64,000 nucleotides of DNA from Microtetraspora glauca. Lineage in GTDB: Bacteria; Actinomycetota; Actinomycetes; Streptomycetales; Streptomycetaceae. Below are positions 50,482 to 60,307 of this stretch, one piece after another (positions within the stretch are counted from its first letter, which is position 1; each line of letters opens with the position of its first letter). The stretch is taken from positions 62,001 through 126,000 of the forward strand of contig JOFO01000009.1 of assembly GCA_000721275.1 (NCBI GenBank). Reading direction: 5' to 3'. Made by a program: the position numbers and the translations under genes. Under the pieces are notes generated by a model, which worked only from the letters and a program-made list of their open reading frames with translations, was not told where the DNA came from and searched no databases.

Positions 50482-51585
50482 TCAGGCGAACGGTACGGGG
50501 CGGGCCGCCCCGCAGGACGCCCGCACCCGCAGCCGCGGCAGCAGGCTCACGTGCCGGCCCGCCGCCTCCTCGCCGGCGCCCCCGGTCAGCCGCTCCACCA
50601 GCAGTTCCGTGGCGTGCCGGCCCACCTCCCGCTTCGGCGGGGCGACCGCCGTCAGCGGGGTGTCGGCCAGCGCGGCGACCTCGTCGTCGTACGCGATGAG
50701 GGCCAGGTCCTCCGGGACTCGCACGCCGAGCGGGGCGAGCCGCTGCACGATCTCGATCGCGTCCACGTCGTTGTGGACCAGCGCCGCGCTCGCCCGGCCC
50801 GAGCGCACCTCCTCGTACAGCGCCCGCACCGCCCGCTCGAACCCCTCTGGATCCGCGTCGGCCGGTACGGAGTCGATCACCGGCCGCGGCTCCGCCAGGC
50901 CCAGCACCGCCAGCGCCTCCGCGTACCCCGCCCGCACCGCGAGCGCCGTCGGCGAGTCGCCGCGCGCCACCAGCAGCGGCGCCGCGTGCCCCAGCCCGAC
51001 CAGGTGGCGCAGGGCGAGCAGCACTCCGTGCGCGTGGTCCGACGCCACCCGGTCCAGCCCGTCGAGCGCGCTGCCCGGCTCGGCGCGCCGCTCCAGCAGC
51101 ACCGCCGGCACCGGCAGCCGGGCGAGCCAGTCGCCGTACGCGCGCCGGTCCTCCGGCCCCAGCCAGCCCGGCGCCACCAGGACCCCCTCGGCGCCGGCCG
51201 CGAGCAGCCCCTCGGTGCGGGCCCGGTCCTCCTCCGGCCGGTAGTCCGAGATCCGCAGCACCAGCCGCGCGCCCGCCCGGGCCGCGGCCTCGTGCGCGCC
51301 CCGGATGACCTCGGCGAAGTAGTACGTGGCGGAGGGCGCGAGCAGGCCGAGCACCAGGCCCTCGCCGGCCCCGGGCCGCGGGTCGCCGGACGCGGCCGGA
51401 CGGGGCCAGGAGACCTGTCCGTGCACCCGGTCGAGCAGCCCCCGCGAGGCCAGCGCCTCCGCGTCGCGGCGGGCGGTGACGGGGGAGACCCCCAGGAGGC
51501 CGGCCAGCTCGGCGACGCGGACCGTGCCGCGCTCGCGGACCAGGTCCAGCAGTCGGGCGTGTCGTTCGGCGGCACTCTCGCGCAC
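50482..51585 (-). CDS. Transcriptional regulator: DeoR-type HTH fused to LacI-type ligand domain
   Basis: 367 aa from the GTG at 51585 (SD GAGGGGG); GTG 51618 would add 11 residues. Residues about 3-55 are a DeoR-type winged HTH (RHARLLDLVRERGTVRVAEL, then VSPVTARRDAEALASRG). Residues about 75-360 are a periplasmic-binding-protein-like sugar sensor (GLLAPSATYYFAEVIRGAHE; VHNDVDAIEIVQRLAP). It is probably a repressor released by a sugar. It sits between the importer operon and a divergent DUF2264 gene and likely controls both. Confidence 0.88.
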   Translation of the reverse strand: MRESAAERHARLLDLVRERGTVRVAELAGLLGVSPVTARRDAEALASRGLLDRVHGQVSWPRPAASGDPRPGAGEGLVLGLLAPSATYYFAEVIRGAHEAAARAGARLVLRISDYRPEEDRARTEGLLAAGAEGVLVAPGWLGPEDRRAYGDWLARLPVPAVLLERRAEPGSALDGLDRVASDHAHGVLLALRHLVGLGHAAPLLVARGDSPTALAVRAGYAEALAVLGLAEPRPVIDSVPADADPEGFERAVRALYEEVRSGRASAALVHNDVDAIEIVQRLAPLGVRVPEDLALIAYDDEVAALADTPLTAVAPPKREVGRHATELLVERLTGGAGEEAAGRHVSLLPRLRVRASCGAARPVPFA

Positions 51586-51633
51586 GTGCGGTTCCCCCTC
51601 GCGGTGGTGGTGGTCCACCGACCTTAGACGACG

Positions 51634-51667
51634 ATGATCGAACGGTGGGAGTTTCGATCATTCGATC
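51634..51667. promoter_or_regulatory. Operator array in the regulator/DUF2264 intergenic region
   Basis: ATGATCGAA (51634-51642) and TTCGATCAT (51653-51661) form an inverted repeat around 10 bp. The second arm continues as the direct repeat TTCGATCA-TTCGATC (51653-51667). The 15-mer is shared with 50452-50466. The site lies about 50-80 nt upstream of the regulator start. Confidence 0.65.
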
Positions 51668-51813
51668 CGTATCTCTTGACGCGGCGATCGGCCCCCGCCG
51701 AGGATTCCGGCGACCGGCCGAGGCCGGCCGGGCACCAGCGGCTCCCGCCGAAGCACGCCCGCGTCGGCGGCACCCGCAGCCACCCCACGGACCCACGGAC
51801 CCCAGGGAGCATC

Positions 51814-53643
51814 ATGCCCACGCCGCCCGAGGACCGTGAGCGGAGCCCGTACACCGGCTGGACCCGCGCCCACTGGGAGGACGCCGCCGACCGGCTGCTC
51901 CTCGCCGTCCGCCCGTACGCCTCCCCGCGCGGCGGCCGGATCGACCTCCCCGGCCCCCGCCCCAGCTGGTCCGGCGCCCGCTCCGACGGCCTGGAGGGCT
52001 ACGCCCGCACCTTCCTGCTCGCCGCCCTCCGCGTCGCCGGCGCCCACGGCGACGACCCGCACGGCCACCTCGACCGGTACGCGGCCGGACTCGCCGCCGG
52101 CACCGCCGCCCCCGGCACCGGCGGCGACCCCGACGCCTGGCCCCGCACCGCCGACACCCCCCAGGCGATCGTCGAGGCCGCCTCCGTCGCCCTCGCCCTG
52201 CGCCTCACCCGCCCCTGGCTCTGGGACCGCCTCGGCGACCGCGCCCGCGAACGGGTCGCCGACTGGCTGCTGCCCGCCCTCGGCCCGTCCCCCGTGGACA
52301 ACAACTGGTGGCTCTTCGGCCTCACCGTCGCCGGCTTCCTCCAGGACGTCGGCGTCGCCACCGACCGCGCCGCCGCCACGATCGACCGCTCCCTCGCCCG
52401 CGTCGAGGACTGGTACCTCGGCGACGGCTGGTACGGCGACGGCGACAACCGCGCCTTCGACCACTACAACGCCTGGGCCCTGCACTTCTACCCGGTGCTC
52501 CACGCCCACCTGGCCGGCGACCGCGCCCTGCTCGCCCGGTACGGGCCCCGGCTCCGCGCCCACCTCGCCGACCACGCGCACCTCTTCGACGCGAACGGCG
52601 CCCCCGTCCCGTACGGCCGCTCCCTGATCTACCGCTTCGCCGCCGCCGCGGCCCCCTGGCTCGGCACCCTCACCGGCCACACCCCGCTCACCCCCGGCGC
52701 CACCCGCCGCCTCGCCTCCGGCACCCTGCGGTACTTCCTCGACCGCGGCGCCACCGACGCCCGCGGCCTGCTCACCCTCGGCTGGCACGGCCCCCACCCG
52801 CCGCTCGTCCAGGCGTACTCCGGCCCCGGCTCCCCGTACTGGGCCGCCAAGGGCTTCCTCGGCCTGCTGCTCCCGCCCGGCCACCCCGCCTGGACCGCCA
52901 CCGAGGAACCCCTCCCGGCCGAACGCGCCGACACCGTACGCCCCTTCGGCCCCACCGGCCTGCTCGTCCAGACCACCGCCGCCGACGGCCTCGTCCGCCT
53001 CCACAACCACGGCAGCAACCACATCGCCGCGGGCGGCCCCGACGGCGACGACCCCGGCTACGCCCGCTTCGCCTACGCCACCCGCACCGGCCCCACCGCC
53101 GCCCCCGACCCCGCCGACAACCACTTCGCGCTGCTCCGCCCCGACGGCACCGCCACCCACCGGGGCCCCGCCGAACCGCTGGCCACCGGCCCCGACCGGG
53201 CGGTCTCCGCGCACCACCCGCTCCCGGGCGTCCGCGTCGTCTCCGCCGTCCTCGCGCACGGCCGCGCCGAACTCCGCGCCCACCTCGTCCTCGGCGCCCC
53301 CGACGGGACCCGCGTGCGGCAGACCGGCTGGACGACCGGCCCGGGCCCGGACGCGCCCGCCGGTCAGCTCCACCCGGTCCACGGCTACGACCCCGGGGCC
53401 GCCGTCCTCCCGACCGGCGCCACCCTCCAGGGCCCGGGCCCGACCCGTACCCTCGCGCTGCACGGCACCACCCGGGGGCCCGTCGCGCTCTTCGCCGCCC
53501 TCGCCTCGCTCACCGCCGAGCCCGACCCCGCCCCCGCCGCCGCCCTCGCCGAGGTGCGGGTCGCCGACGGGCCGGACCTGCGGGTCACCTGGGCGGACGG
53601 GACCACCGCACGGCTCGCGCTGGAGCCGTACGCCGCCCACTGA
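51814..53643 (+). CDS. DUF2264 family protein, probable intracellular carbohydrate-active enzyme
   Basis: 609 aa from the ATG at 51814 (SD AGGGAG 4 nt upstream). No signal peptide, so cytoplasmic. The first about 400 residues are an (alpha/alpha) helical part with the family blocks NNWWLFGLTVAGFLQDVG, VEDWYLGDGWYGDGDNRAFD and HYNAWALHFYPVL; a beta-rich C-terminal domain follows. DUF2264 proteins occur with sugar importers in plant-polysaccharide loci, and I recall a glycosidase assignment for some; the exact reaction is not shown here. An upstream open frame to 51634 covers the operator and is not coding. Confidence 0.85.
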   Translation: MPTPPEDRERSPYTGWTRAHWEDAADRLLLAVRPYASPRGGRIDLPGPRPSWSGARSDGLEGYARTFLLAALRVAGAHGDDPHGHLDRYAAGLAAGTAAPGTGGDPDAWPRTADTPQAIVEAASVALALRLTRPWLWDRLGDRARERVADWLLPALGPSPVDNNWWLFGLTVAGFLQDVGVATDRAAATIDRSLARVEDWYLGDGWYGDGDNRAFDHYNAWALHFYPVLHAHLAGDRALLARYGPRLRAHLADHAHLFDANGAPVPYGRSLIYRFAAAAAPWLGTLTGHTPLTPGATRRLASGTLRYFLDRGATDARGLLTLGWHGPHPPLVQAYSGPGSPYWAAKGFLGLLLPPGHPAWTATEEPLPAERADTVRPFGPTGLLVQTTAADGLVRLHNHGSNHIAAGGPDGDDPGYARFAYATRTGPTAAPDPADNHFALLRPDGTATHRGPAEPLATGPDRAVSAHHPLPGVRVVSAVLAHGRAELRAHLVLGAPDGTRVRQTGWTTGPGPDAPAGQLHPVHGYDPGAAVLPTGATLQGPGPTRTLALHGTTRGPVALFAALASLTAEPDPAPAAALAEVRVADGPDLRVTWADGTTARLALEPYAAH

Positions 53644-53704
53644 GGCCCGTACGTGCGGCTACTGAGGGCCCGTACGTGCGGCTACTGAGGCCCGTACTTG
53701 CGGC
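53641..53704. repeat. Tandem 22/23-bp repeat at the SDR 3' end
   Basis: Three near-identical copies of TGAGGCCCGTACGTGCGGC(TAC): 53641-53662, 53663-53685 and, with one change, 53686-53704. The third copy codes the last residues of the SDR gene; the first begins with the TGA stop of the DUF2264 gene. Confidence 0.75.
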
Positions 53705-54455
53705 CCGCCTTCGACGACACCCCGCCGAGCAGCGCGCGCGGCGCCAGCTTCACCACGCCCATCAGGGCCTTGTAGCGCGGGTCCGGGATCGACACCGTCC
53801 TGCCGCGCGCCAGGTCCGACAGGGCCGCCGCCACCAGCTTGTCCGCGTCCAGCCACATCCAGCCGGGGATGTTGTCCGTCCCCATCCCGGCCCGCTCGTG
53901 GAACTCGGTGCGCACGAAGCCGGGGCAGAGCGCCATCAGCCGCACCCCGCTCCCCGCGAGGTCCCGGGCCGCGCCCTGGGTGAACTGCACCACCCACGCC
54001 TTCGAGGCCCCGTAGGTGCCGCGCGGCACGAAGGCGGCCACCGACGCCACGTTCACCACCGCGCCCCGCCGACGCTCCCGCATCGCGGCGGCGGCGGCCG
54101 AGGTCAGCCGCAGCACCGCCTCGCAGTGCACGGTCAGCATCTTCAGCTCGTCGGCCATCGACACGTCGAGGAACCGGCCCTTGTTGCCGAAGCCCGCGTT
54201 GTTCACCAGCAGGTCGACCGGGCGGCGCGGGTCGGAGAGCCGGGCCTCCACCGAGGCGATCCCGTCCTCGGCGGAGAGGTCCGCGGCGAGCACCTCGGCC
54301 TCCACCCCGTGCCGGTCGTGCAGCTCGGTGGCCTGCTCCCGAAGGCGCTTCAGGTCCCGTGCCACCAGGACGACGTCGTGCCCGTCGGCCGCCAGCCGGC
54401 GCGCGAAGGCGGCGCCGATGCCGGCGGTGGCTCCCGTGATCAGTGCAGTGGTCAT
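53682..54455 (-). CDS. Short-chain dehydrogenase/reductase
   Basis: 257 aa. Cofactor loop TGATAGIG (residues 8-15), NNAG at 85-88, catalytic S138, Y148 and K152 (YGASK). Substrate unknown. TACGGT lies 6 nt before the ATG, so probably leaderless. The final residues RKYGPQ are encoded by the first unit of a tandem repeat that extends beyond the stop. Confidence 0.9.
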   Translation of the reverse strand: MTTALITGATAGIGAAFARRLAADGHDVVLVARDLKRLREQATELHDRHGVEAEVLAADLSAEDGIASVEARLSDPRRPVDLLVNNAGFGNKGRFLDVSMADELKMLTVHCEAVLRLTSAAAAAMRERRRGAVVNVASVAAFVPRGTYGASKAWVVQFTQGAARDLAGSGVRLMALCPGFVRTEFHERAGMGTDNIPGWMWLDADKLVAAALSDLARGRTVSIPDPRYKALMGVVKLAPRALLGGVSSKAGRKYGPQ

Positions 54456-54536
54456 ACCGGAACCGTAGTGCCCGCGCGGCCACCCCCCGGCCCGCCTCCG
54501 TACGGCCGCGGACCCGGGGCCCGTACGGCCGCGGCC

Positions 54537-55226
54537 TCAGGAGCCGTACTGCTCCACGTGCCGGCGGGCGAGGGCCAGCAGGCCGGACTCCATCCACTCG
54601 GCCGCCACCAGCGTCCGCGCCAGCAGCTCCCGCTCGGTCGTCGCCGCCCGGTGCAGCAGGGCGACCGTGACGTCGTGGTCCGGCCGGCGCGCCACCGTCA
54701 CCGGGTCGCCGGCCCGCACCTCGCCCGGCTCGATCACCCGCAGCAGCGCCCCCGGCCCGGCCCCGGCGCGCGTGAACCGCTTCACCCAGCCCTTCGCGTC
54801 CACGCCCCGCTCCTCCAGGTGGCCCTGGAAGGTGCGGCAGGGTATCCGGCCGCCGGTGACCTCGACCACCACGGAGCCGCCGATCCGCCAGCGCTCGCCG
54901 ATCAGCGCCCCGTTCACGTCCAGGCCGCTCGTCGTCAGGTTCTCCCCGAAGGAACCGTTCGCCAACTCCCGGCCCAGCTCCTTCTCCCAGCGGTCCAGGT
55001 CCTCGCGGGCGAAGGCGTACACCGCGCGGTCGGCGCCGCCGTGGAAGCGCAGGTCGCACACGGCGTCGCCGGCGACCCCGCTCGCCCCGACGCCGTTGGG
55101 GCCCGGCGACTCGATCCGTACGGGCCCCTCGACCGGGCGCTTGTCGATGCCCGTCGTCCCGGAGGGGGCGTCCGTGTAGTCCGCGCGCTTCGCGCGGCCC
55201 GCGTTCACACTCAGCAAGGTCGTCAT
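54537..55226 (-). CDS. MOSC domain protein
   Basis: 229 aa from the ATG at 55226. The MOSC signature is VEVTGGRIPCRTFQ, with the conserved Cys130 that binds molybdopterin-linked sulphur in the superfamily; FHGGADRAVYAFAREDL and GSFGENLTTSG are typical of the YiiM-like group. Such proteins can reduce N-hydroxylated compounds or handle sulphur for Mo enzymes. TACGCT is 6 nt before the ATG (leaderless type). Divergent from the LysR gene. Confidence 0.9.
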   Translation of the reverse strand: MTTLLSVNAGRAKRADYTDAPSGTTGIDKRPVEGPVRIESPGPNGVGASGVAGDAVCDLRFHGGADRAVYAFAREDLDRWEKELGRELANGSFGENLTTSGLDVNGALIGERWRIGGSVVVEVTGGRIPCRTFQGHLEERGVDAKGWVKRFTRAGAGPGALLRVIEPGEVRAGDPVTVARRPDHDVTVALLHRAATTERELLARTLVAAEWMESGLLALARRHVEQYGS

Positions 55227-55316
55227 GGGGGCAGCGTAAGCGGGCACGCACCCCCGGGCCTCAAAGATCTGATCGAAGATTCGTGCTCGCATCCAAGCGT
55301 CGCTTATGCTCGACCC

Positions 55317-56216
55317 ATGATCGAGGCACGCCACCTCCGCGTCCTGCGGGCCGTCGCCGCCACCGGCTCCTTCTCCGCCGCCGCGCGCGAACTCGGCTGC
55401 ACCCAGCCCGCCGTCAGCCAGCAGATGAAGGCCCTGGAGACCTCGGCCGGCACCCCGCTGCTGATCCGGACCGGCCGTGAGATGCGCCTCACCCAGGCCG
55501 GCGAGGTCCTGGTCCGGCACGCCGCCGGCATCCTCGCCGGACTCACCGCCGCCGAGGAGGAGGTCGCCGCCATCGCGGGCCTGCGGGCCGGCCGGGTGCG
55601 CCTCGTCTCCTTCCCCAGCGGCAGCTCCACCCTCGTCCCCACCGCCCTCGCCGCACTGCGCGCCGCCCACCCCGGCACCCGCGTCTCGCTCGTCGAGGCC
55701 GAGCCGCCGCGCTCCGTCGAGATGCTCCGCGAGGGCGACTGCGACATCGCCCTCGCCTTCCGCTACGGCTCGGGCCACACGGCCGGCGAATGGGACGACC
55801 TCGTGGTGCGCCCGCTGCTCACCGACCGGCTCGTCGGCCTGGTCCCCGAGGCGCACCCGCTCGCCGGCGCCGGCTCGGTCGGCATCGCCGAGCTGGCCGG
55901 GGACTCCTGGATCGCGGGCTGCCCCCGCTGCCGCCGCCAGCTCGTCGACGTCTGCGAGGAGGCCGGCTTCGCGCCGCGCATCGACTTCGCCACCGACGAC
56001 TACCCGGCCGTGGTCGGGCTCGTCGGCGCGGGCCTCGGCGTGGCCGTCCTGCCGGAGCTGGCCATCGAGTCCGTACGGCCCAAGGGCGCGCGGACCGTCG
56101 CGGTCGAGCCGGCCGTGGAGCGGGAGATCGTGGCGCTGACCCTGCCGGACCTGGCCCAGGTGCCGGCCGTCGCGGCCACCCTGGACGAACTGACCCGCGC
56201 GGCCACGCGCGCGTAG
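55317..56216 (+). CDS. LysR-family transcriptional regulator
   Basis: 299 aa. N-terminal HTH (residues 1-60; SFSAAARELGCTQPAVSQQM). The effector domain carries a Cys cluster, C202-P-R-C205...C213, that could sense metal or redox state. It is divergent from the MOSC gene across 90 nt containing ATCT-N6-AGAT (55266-55279), a T-N11-A-type LysR site candidate. TATGCT is 6 nt before the ATG. Confidence 0.9.
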   Translation: MIEARHLRVLRAVAATGSFSAAARELGCTQPAVSQQMKALETSAGTPLLIRTGREMRLTQAGEVLVRHAAGILAGLTAAEEEVAAIAGLRAGRVRLVSFPSGSSTLVPTALAALRAAHPGTRVSLVEAEPPRSVEMLREGDCDIALAFRYGSGHTAGEWDDLVVRPLLTDRLVGLVPEAHPLAGAGSVGIAELAGDSWIAGCPRCRRQLVDVCEEAGFAPRIDFATDDYPAVVGLVGAGLGVAVLPELAIESVRPKGARTVAVEPAVEREIVALTLPDLAQVPAVAATLDELTRAATRA

Positions 56217-56252
56217 CCGCGTCCCGGGCGGCGCGTCGCCACGCGCGCGTGC

Positions 56253-56300
56253 GCCCGGATCTCAGCCCGGATCTCGGCCCGGATCCCAGCCCGGATGTCA
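56253..56300. repeat. Four 12-bp tandem repeats between lysR and whiD
   Basis: GCCCGGATCTCA-type units at 56253-56264, 56265-56276, 56277-56288 and 56289-56300, differing at one to two bases. They fill most of the gap between two convergent genes. Confidence 0.75.
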
Positions 56301-56342
56301 GGGCCCCGGAAGCGGGGCCTCAGCTCACGAGGAAACGTTCCT

Positions 56343-56675
56343 TCACGCGTGCCCCACGATCGAGCGTCCGGTCGCCGGCGCCGCGGTGACCAGACGGTTG
56401 CGCGCACGTCCCATGAGTTCTTCGCGTTCGTCCTCGGTGAGGCCGCCCCAGACGCCGTAGGGCTCCCGCACGGCGAGTGCGTGGGCCGCGCACTCCGCGC
56501 GGACCGGGCACCGCATGCAGACCTCTTTCGCCGAGTTCTCACGCGCACTCCGTGCCGCGCCGCGCTCTCCCTCGGGGTGGAAGAACAGGGAGCTGTCGAC
56601 GCCGCGGCAGGCCGCGAGCAGTTGCCAGTCCCACAGATCGGCGTTGGGTCCGGGAAGGCGGGAGAAATCTGCCAT
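56343..56675 (-). CDS. whiD: WhiB-family iron-sulphur regulator WhiD
   Basis: 110 aa from the ATG at 56675 (MADFSRLPGPNADLWDWQLL). The [4Fe-4S] ligands are C23, C53, C56 and C62, the same spacing as S. coelicolor WhiD; the WhiB turn GVWGGLTEDERE follows. WhiD is needed for late sporulation and partners the principal sigma factor. Gene order with bldM, the sigma gene and guaB supports the name. GGGG-type SD is weak. Confidence 0.92.
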   Translation of the reverse strand: MADFSRLPGPNADLWDWQLLAACRGVDSSLFFHPEGERGAARSARENSAKEVCMRCPVRAECAAHALAVREPYGVWGGLTEDEREELMGRARNRLVTAAPATGRSIVGHA

Positions 56676-57112
56676 TGCGCTAGTCCCCTTGAAACCGTGT
56701 CGAAACGGGTGGGTGGGTGGGCGGTGAGTGGCTTTCGGCCCGGGGTTCCTCGTGCCCCGCTCGGTGCGGATCACTCCGCCTACTGTCGAAGTAGATGTAA
56801 ATATGACTCATTGCGAATCTAGCCACAGACACCGCGAAAAGGGAAGAAAACCCGCTAAATGGGGCATAGCTTCTGCTGTGTGGACGCACGACCTGCGACG
56901 CTCTTCTCCGTGCACGGCCGCTCACAAGGAGTGCCGAAGGTCCCGTCCGACCCGTAACTCTTTCGAGTGACCATCGTTGAGAGTGCGAGGCGGTTGAATG
57001 AACAAGCGATCGGGCAGGTGTCCGGGAGCGTCAACCGCACAGGTGACGATACGTACCAGCCCTGGAGGCTCAAGGTGACGCGCATCAGCTGCGAGAGCCG
57101 CGGAGGTCAGTC
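56676..57112. promoter_or_regulatory. whiD-bldM intergenic control region
   Basis: 437 bases without a recognised gene, AT-richer than its surroundings around 56780-56870. It must hold the divergent whiD and bldM promoters. The only clear element is the ECF-type bldM promoter at 56953-56980; the bldM leader would be about 125 nt. Confidence 0.7.
56953..56980 (+). promoter_or_regulatory. ECF (BldN-type) promoter of bldM
   Basis: CGTAAC (56953-56958), 16 bp, CGTTGA (56975-56980). This fits an ECF promoter, and bldM is a known direct target of sigma BldN in Streptomyces, where this -35/-10 pair is the one I recall. Confidence 0.7.
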
Positions 57113-57724
57113 ATGACGTCCGTCCTCGTCTGCGACGACTCCCCGCTTGCCCGAGAGGCGCTTCGCCGCGCGGTCGCGACCGTGCCCGGCGTGGAGCGCG
57201 TGACCACCGCGGCCAACGGCGAGGAAGTCCTCCGCCGCTGGGGCGCGGACCGCTCGGACCTCATCCTGATGGACGTGCGCATGCCCGGCCTCGGCGGTGT
57301 GGAAACCGTCCGCCGGCTGCTCTCCGCCGACCCCGGCGCCCGGATCATCATGCTCACCGTCGCCGAGGACCTCGACGGCGTCGCGCTCGCGGTCGCCGCC
57401 GGTGCCCGTGGCTATCTGCACAAGGACGCCTCGCGCGCCGAGCTGCGGGCCACCGTCACCCAGGCGCTCGCCGACCCGACCTGGCGGCTCGCCCCGCGCC
57501 GGCTCCGCTCGGCCGAGATGGGCGCCGCGCCCACCCTCACCGCGCGCGAGATCCAGGTCCTCGAAGGCATGAGCCACGGCCGGTCCAACGCGGAGATCGG
57601 GCGCGAGCTCTTCCTCTCCGAGGACACCGTCAAGACCCACGCCCGGCGCCTCTTCAAGAAGCTCGGCGCCTCCGACCGGGCGCACGCCGTCGCGCTCGGA
57701 TTCCGCTGGGGCCTGGTCCGCTGA
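57113..57724 (+). CDS. bldM: Developmental response regulator BldM
   Basis: 203 aa, as in S. coelicolor. The receiver domain has the acidic pair (VCDDSP), D54 (LILMDVRMPG) and the late Lys (YLHKDASR); the NarL/FixJ-type HTH is TAREIQVLEGMSHGRSNAEI. BldM acts without phosphorylation in the model species, as a homodimer or with WhiI, on aerial hyphae and sporulation genes. GGAGGT 5 nt before the ATG. Confidence 0.95.
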   Translation: MTSVLVCDDSPLAREALRRAVATVPGVERVTTAANGEEVLRRWGADRSDLILMDVRMPGLGGVETVRRLLSADPGARIIMLTVAEDLDGVALAVAAGARGYLHKDASRAELRATVTQALADPTWRLAPRRLRSAEMGAAPTLTAREIQVLEGMSHGRSNAEIGRELFLSEDTVKTHARRLFKKLGASDRAHAVALGFRWGLVR

Positions 57725-57864
57725 AGCCGCGGACACCGGCCTCTCCCCGTCCGCCGGGCGGCGGACGGGGCGGGCCTGTGTCGATTCCCCGCCCGATGCC
57801 GCATCCTTGAGGTGTGGAGTTCCTCGGGGACGAGTCGATCGAGCGGAAGGGGAGGGCGCCAGAG

Positions 57865-58557
57865 ATGAATCCCGGCGCACCTGCTCATAACGCTTCGGGG
57901 CACAACTACGGACGCGGTGCCGCGGACGGACAGGCGTCAAGGCACCATGGAGCGATGCGCGACGACGAGACCATGGGTTCCCCCATGCCTGCCGGGCAGG
58001 GGGAGATCGGTGCGCTCGTCCACCGCGCCGTCGAAGGGGACGCCCAGGCCACCCACGACCTGCTCGCGCGGGTCCACCCCCTCGCGCTGCGCTACTGCCG
58101 CACCCGGCTCAGCCGGCTCCCCGGTGACGCCCGCCACTTCGTCGAGGACCTCGCGCAGGAGGTCTGCGTCGCCGTCCTCATGGCCCTGCCCCGCTACCGC
58201 GACACCGGCCGCCCCTTCGAGGCGTTCGTCTTCGCCATCGCCGGTCACAAGGTCGCCGACCTCCAGCGCGCCGCCATGCGGCACCCCGGCTCCACCGCCG
58301 TCCCCTCCGACGAGATGCCCGAGCGGCCCGACGACTCCCTCGGCCCCGAGGAGCGCGCCCTCCTCAGCGACGACGCCGAATGGGCCAAGAAGCTCCTCGC
58401 CAACCTCCCCGAGAACCAGCGCGAACTCCTCGTCCTGAGGGTCGCCGTCGGGCTGACCGCCGAGGAGACCGGCCAGATGCTCGGCATGTCCCCCGGCGCC
58501 GTCCGCGTCGCCCAGCACCGCGCCCTCAGCCGGCTGCGCGCCCTCGCCGAGCAGTAA
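57865..58557 (+). CDS. ECF-family sigma factor next to bldM and guaB
   Basis: 230 aa from the ATG at 57865 (SD GGAGGG 8 nt upstream); GTG 57814 and ATG 57955 are alternatives. Region 2 is [21 protein letters not shown] with [18 protein letters not shown]; region 4 is [20 protein letters not shown] followed by [17 protein letters not shown]. The whiB-sigma-guaB neighbourhood matches sigD of Mycobacterium. In streptomycetes an ECF factor called ShbA governs hrdB; this may be it, from memory and context only. Confidence 0.85.
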   Translation: MNPGAPAHNASGHNYGRGAADGQASRHHGAMRDDETMGSPMPAGQGEIGALVHRAVEGDAQATHDLLARVHPLALRYCRTRLSRLPGDARHFVEDLAQEVCVAVLMALPRYRDTGRPFEAFVFAIAGHKVADLQRAAMRHPGSTAVPSDEMPERPDDSLGPEERALLSDDAEWAKKLLANLPENQRELLVLRVAVGLTAEETGQMLGMSPGAVRVAQHRALSRLRALAEQ

Positions 58558-58655
58558 GCAGCACCGGCCCCGGTCATCCCTTTCGTCCACGTACGAAGGT
58601 CCAAAGCTCGCGGCTGATCTTGCTCGTGGAATGAGACACCGCTCGGGCCCGTTAG

Positions 58656-60200
<1,545 letters not shown>

Positions 60201-60216
60201 GTCCGCGCGCACGGGA

Positions 60217-60251
60217 GGGGGCGGTTCCGGCATGTGGCCGGAGCCGCCCCC
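60217..60251 (+). terminator. Hairpin between guaB and guaB3
   Basis: A 15-bp stem (one G-T pair) from GGGGGCGGTTCCGGC (60217-60231) to GCCGGAGCCGCCCCC (60237-60251), loop ATGTG. No T-run. GATACT at 60267-60272 downstream may be the guaB3 -10. Confidence 0.7.
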
Positions 60252-60307
60252 CGCGCGTGTGTCGGGGATACTGGTAGGCGCAGACATAGAGGGAAAGGCC
60301 ACACATC

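Noticed and set aside
52308..55316. Long plus-strand frame running from inside the DUF2264 gene into lysR
   Set aside because: Only the last part (from ATG 55317) is a real protein; the rest is Arg/Pro-rich out-of-frame translation of other genes.
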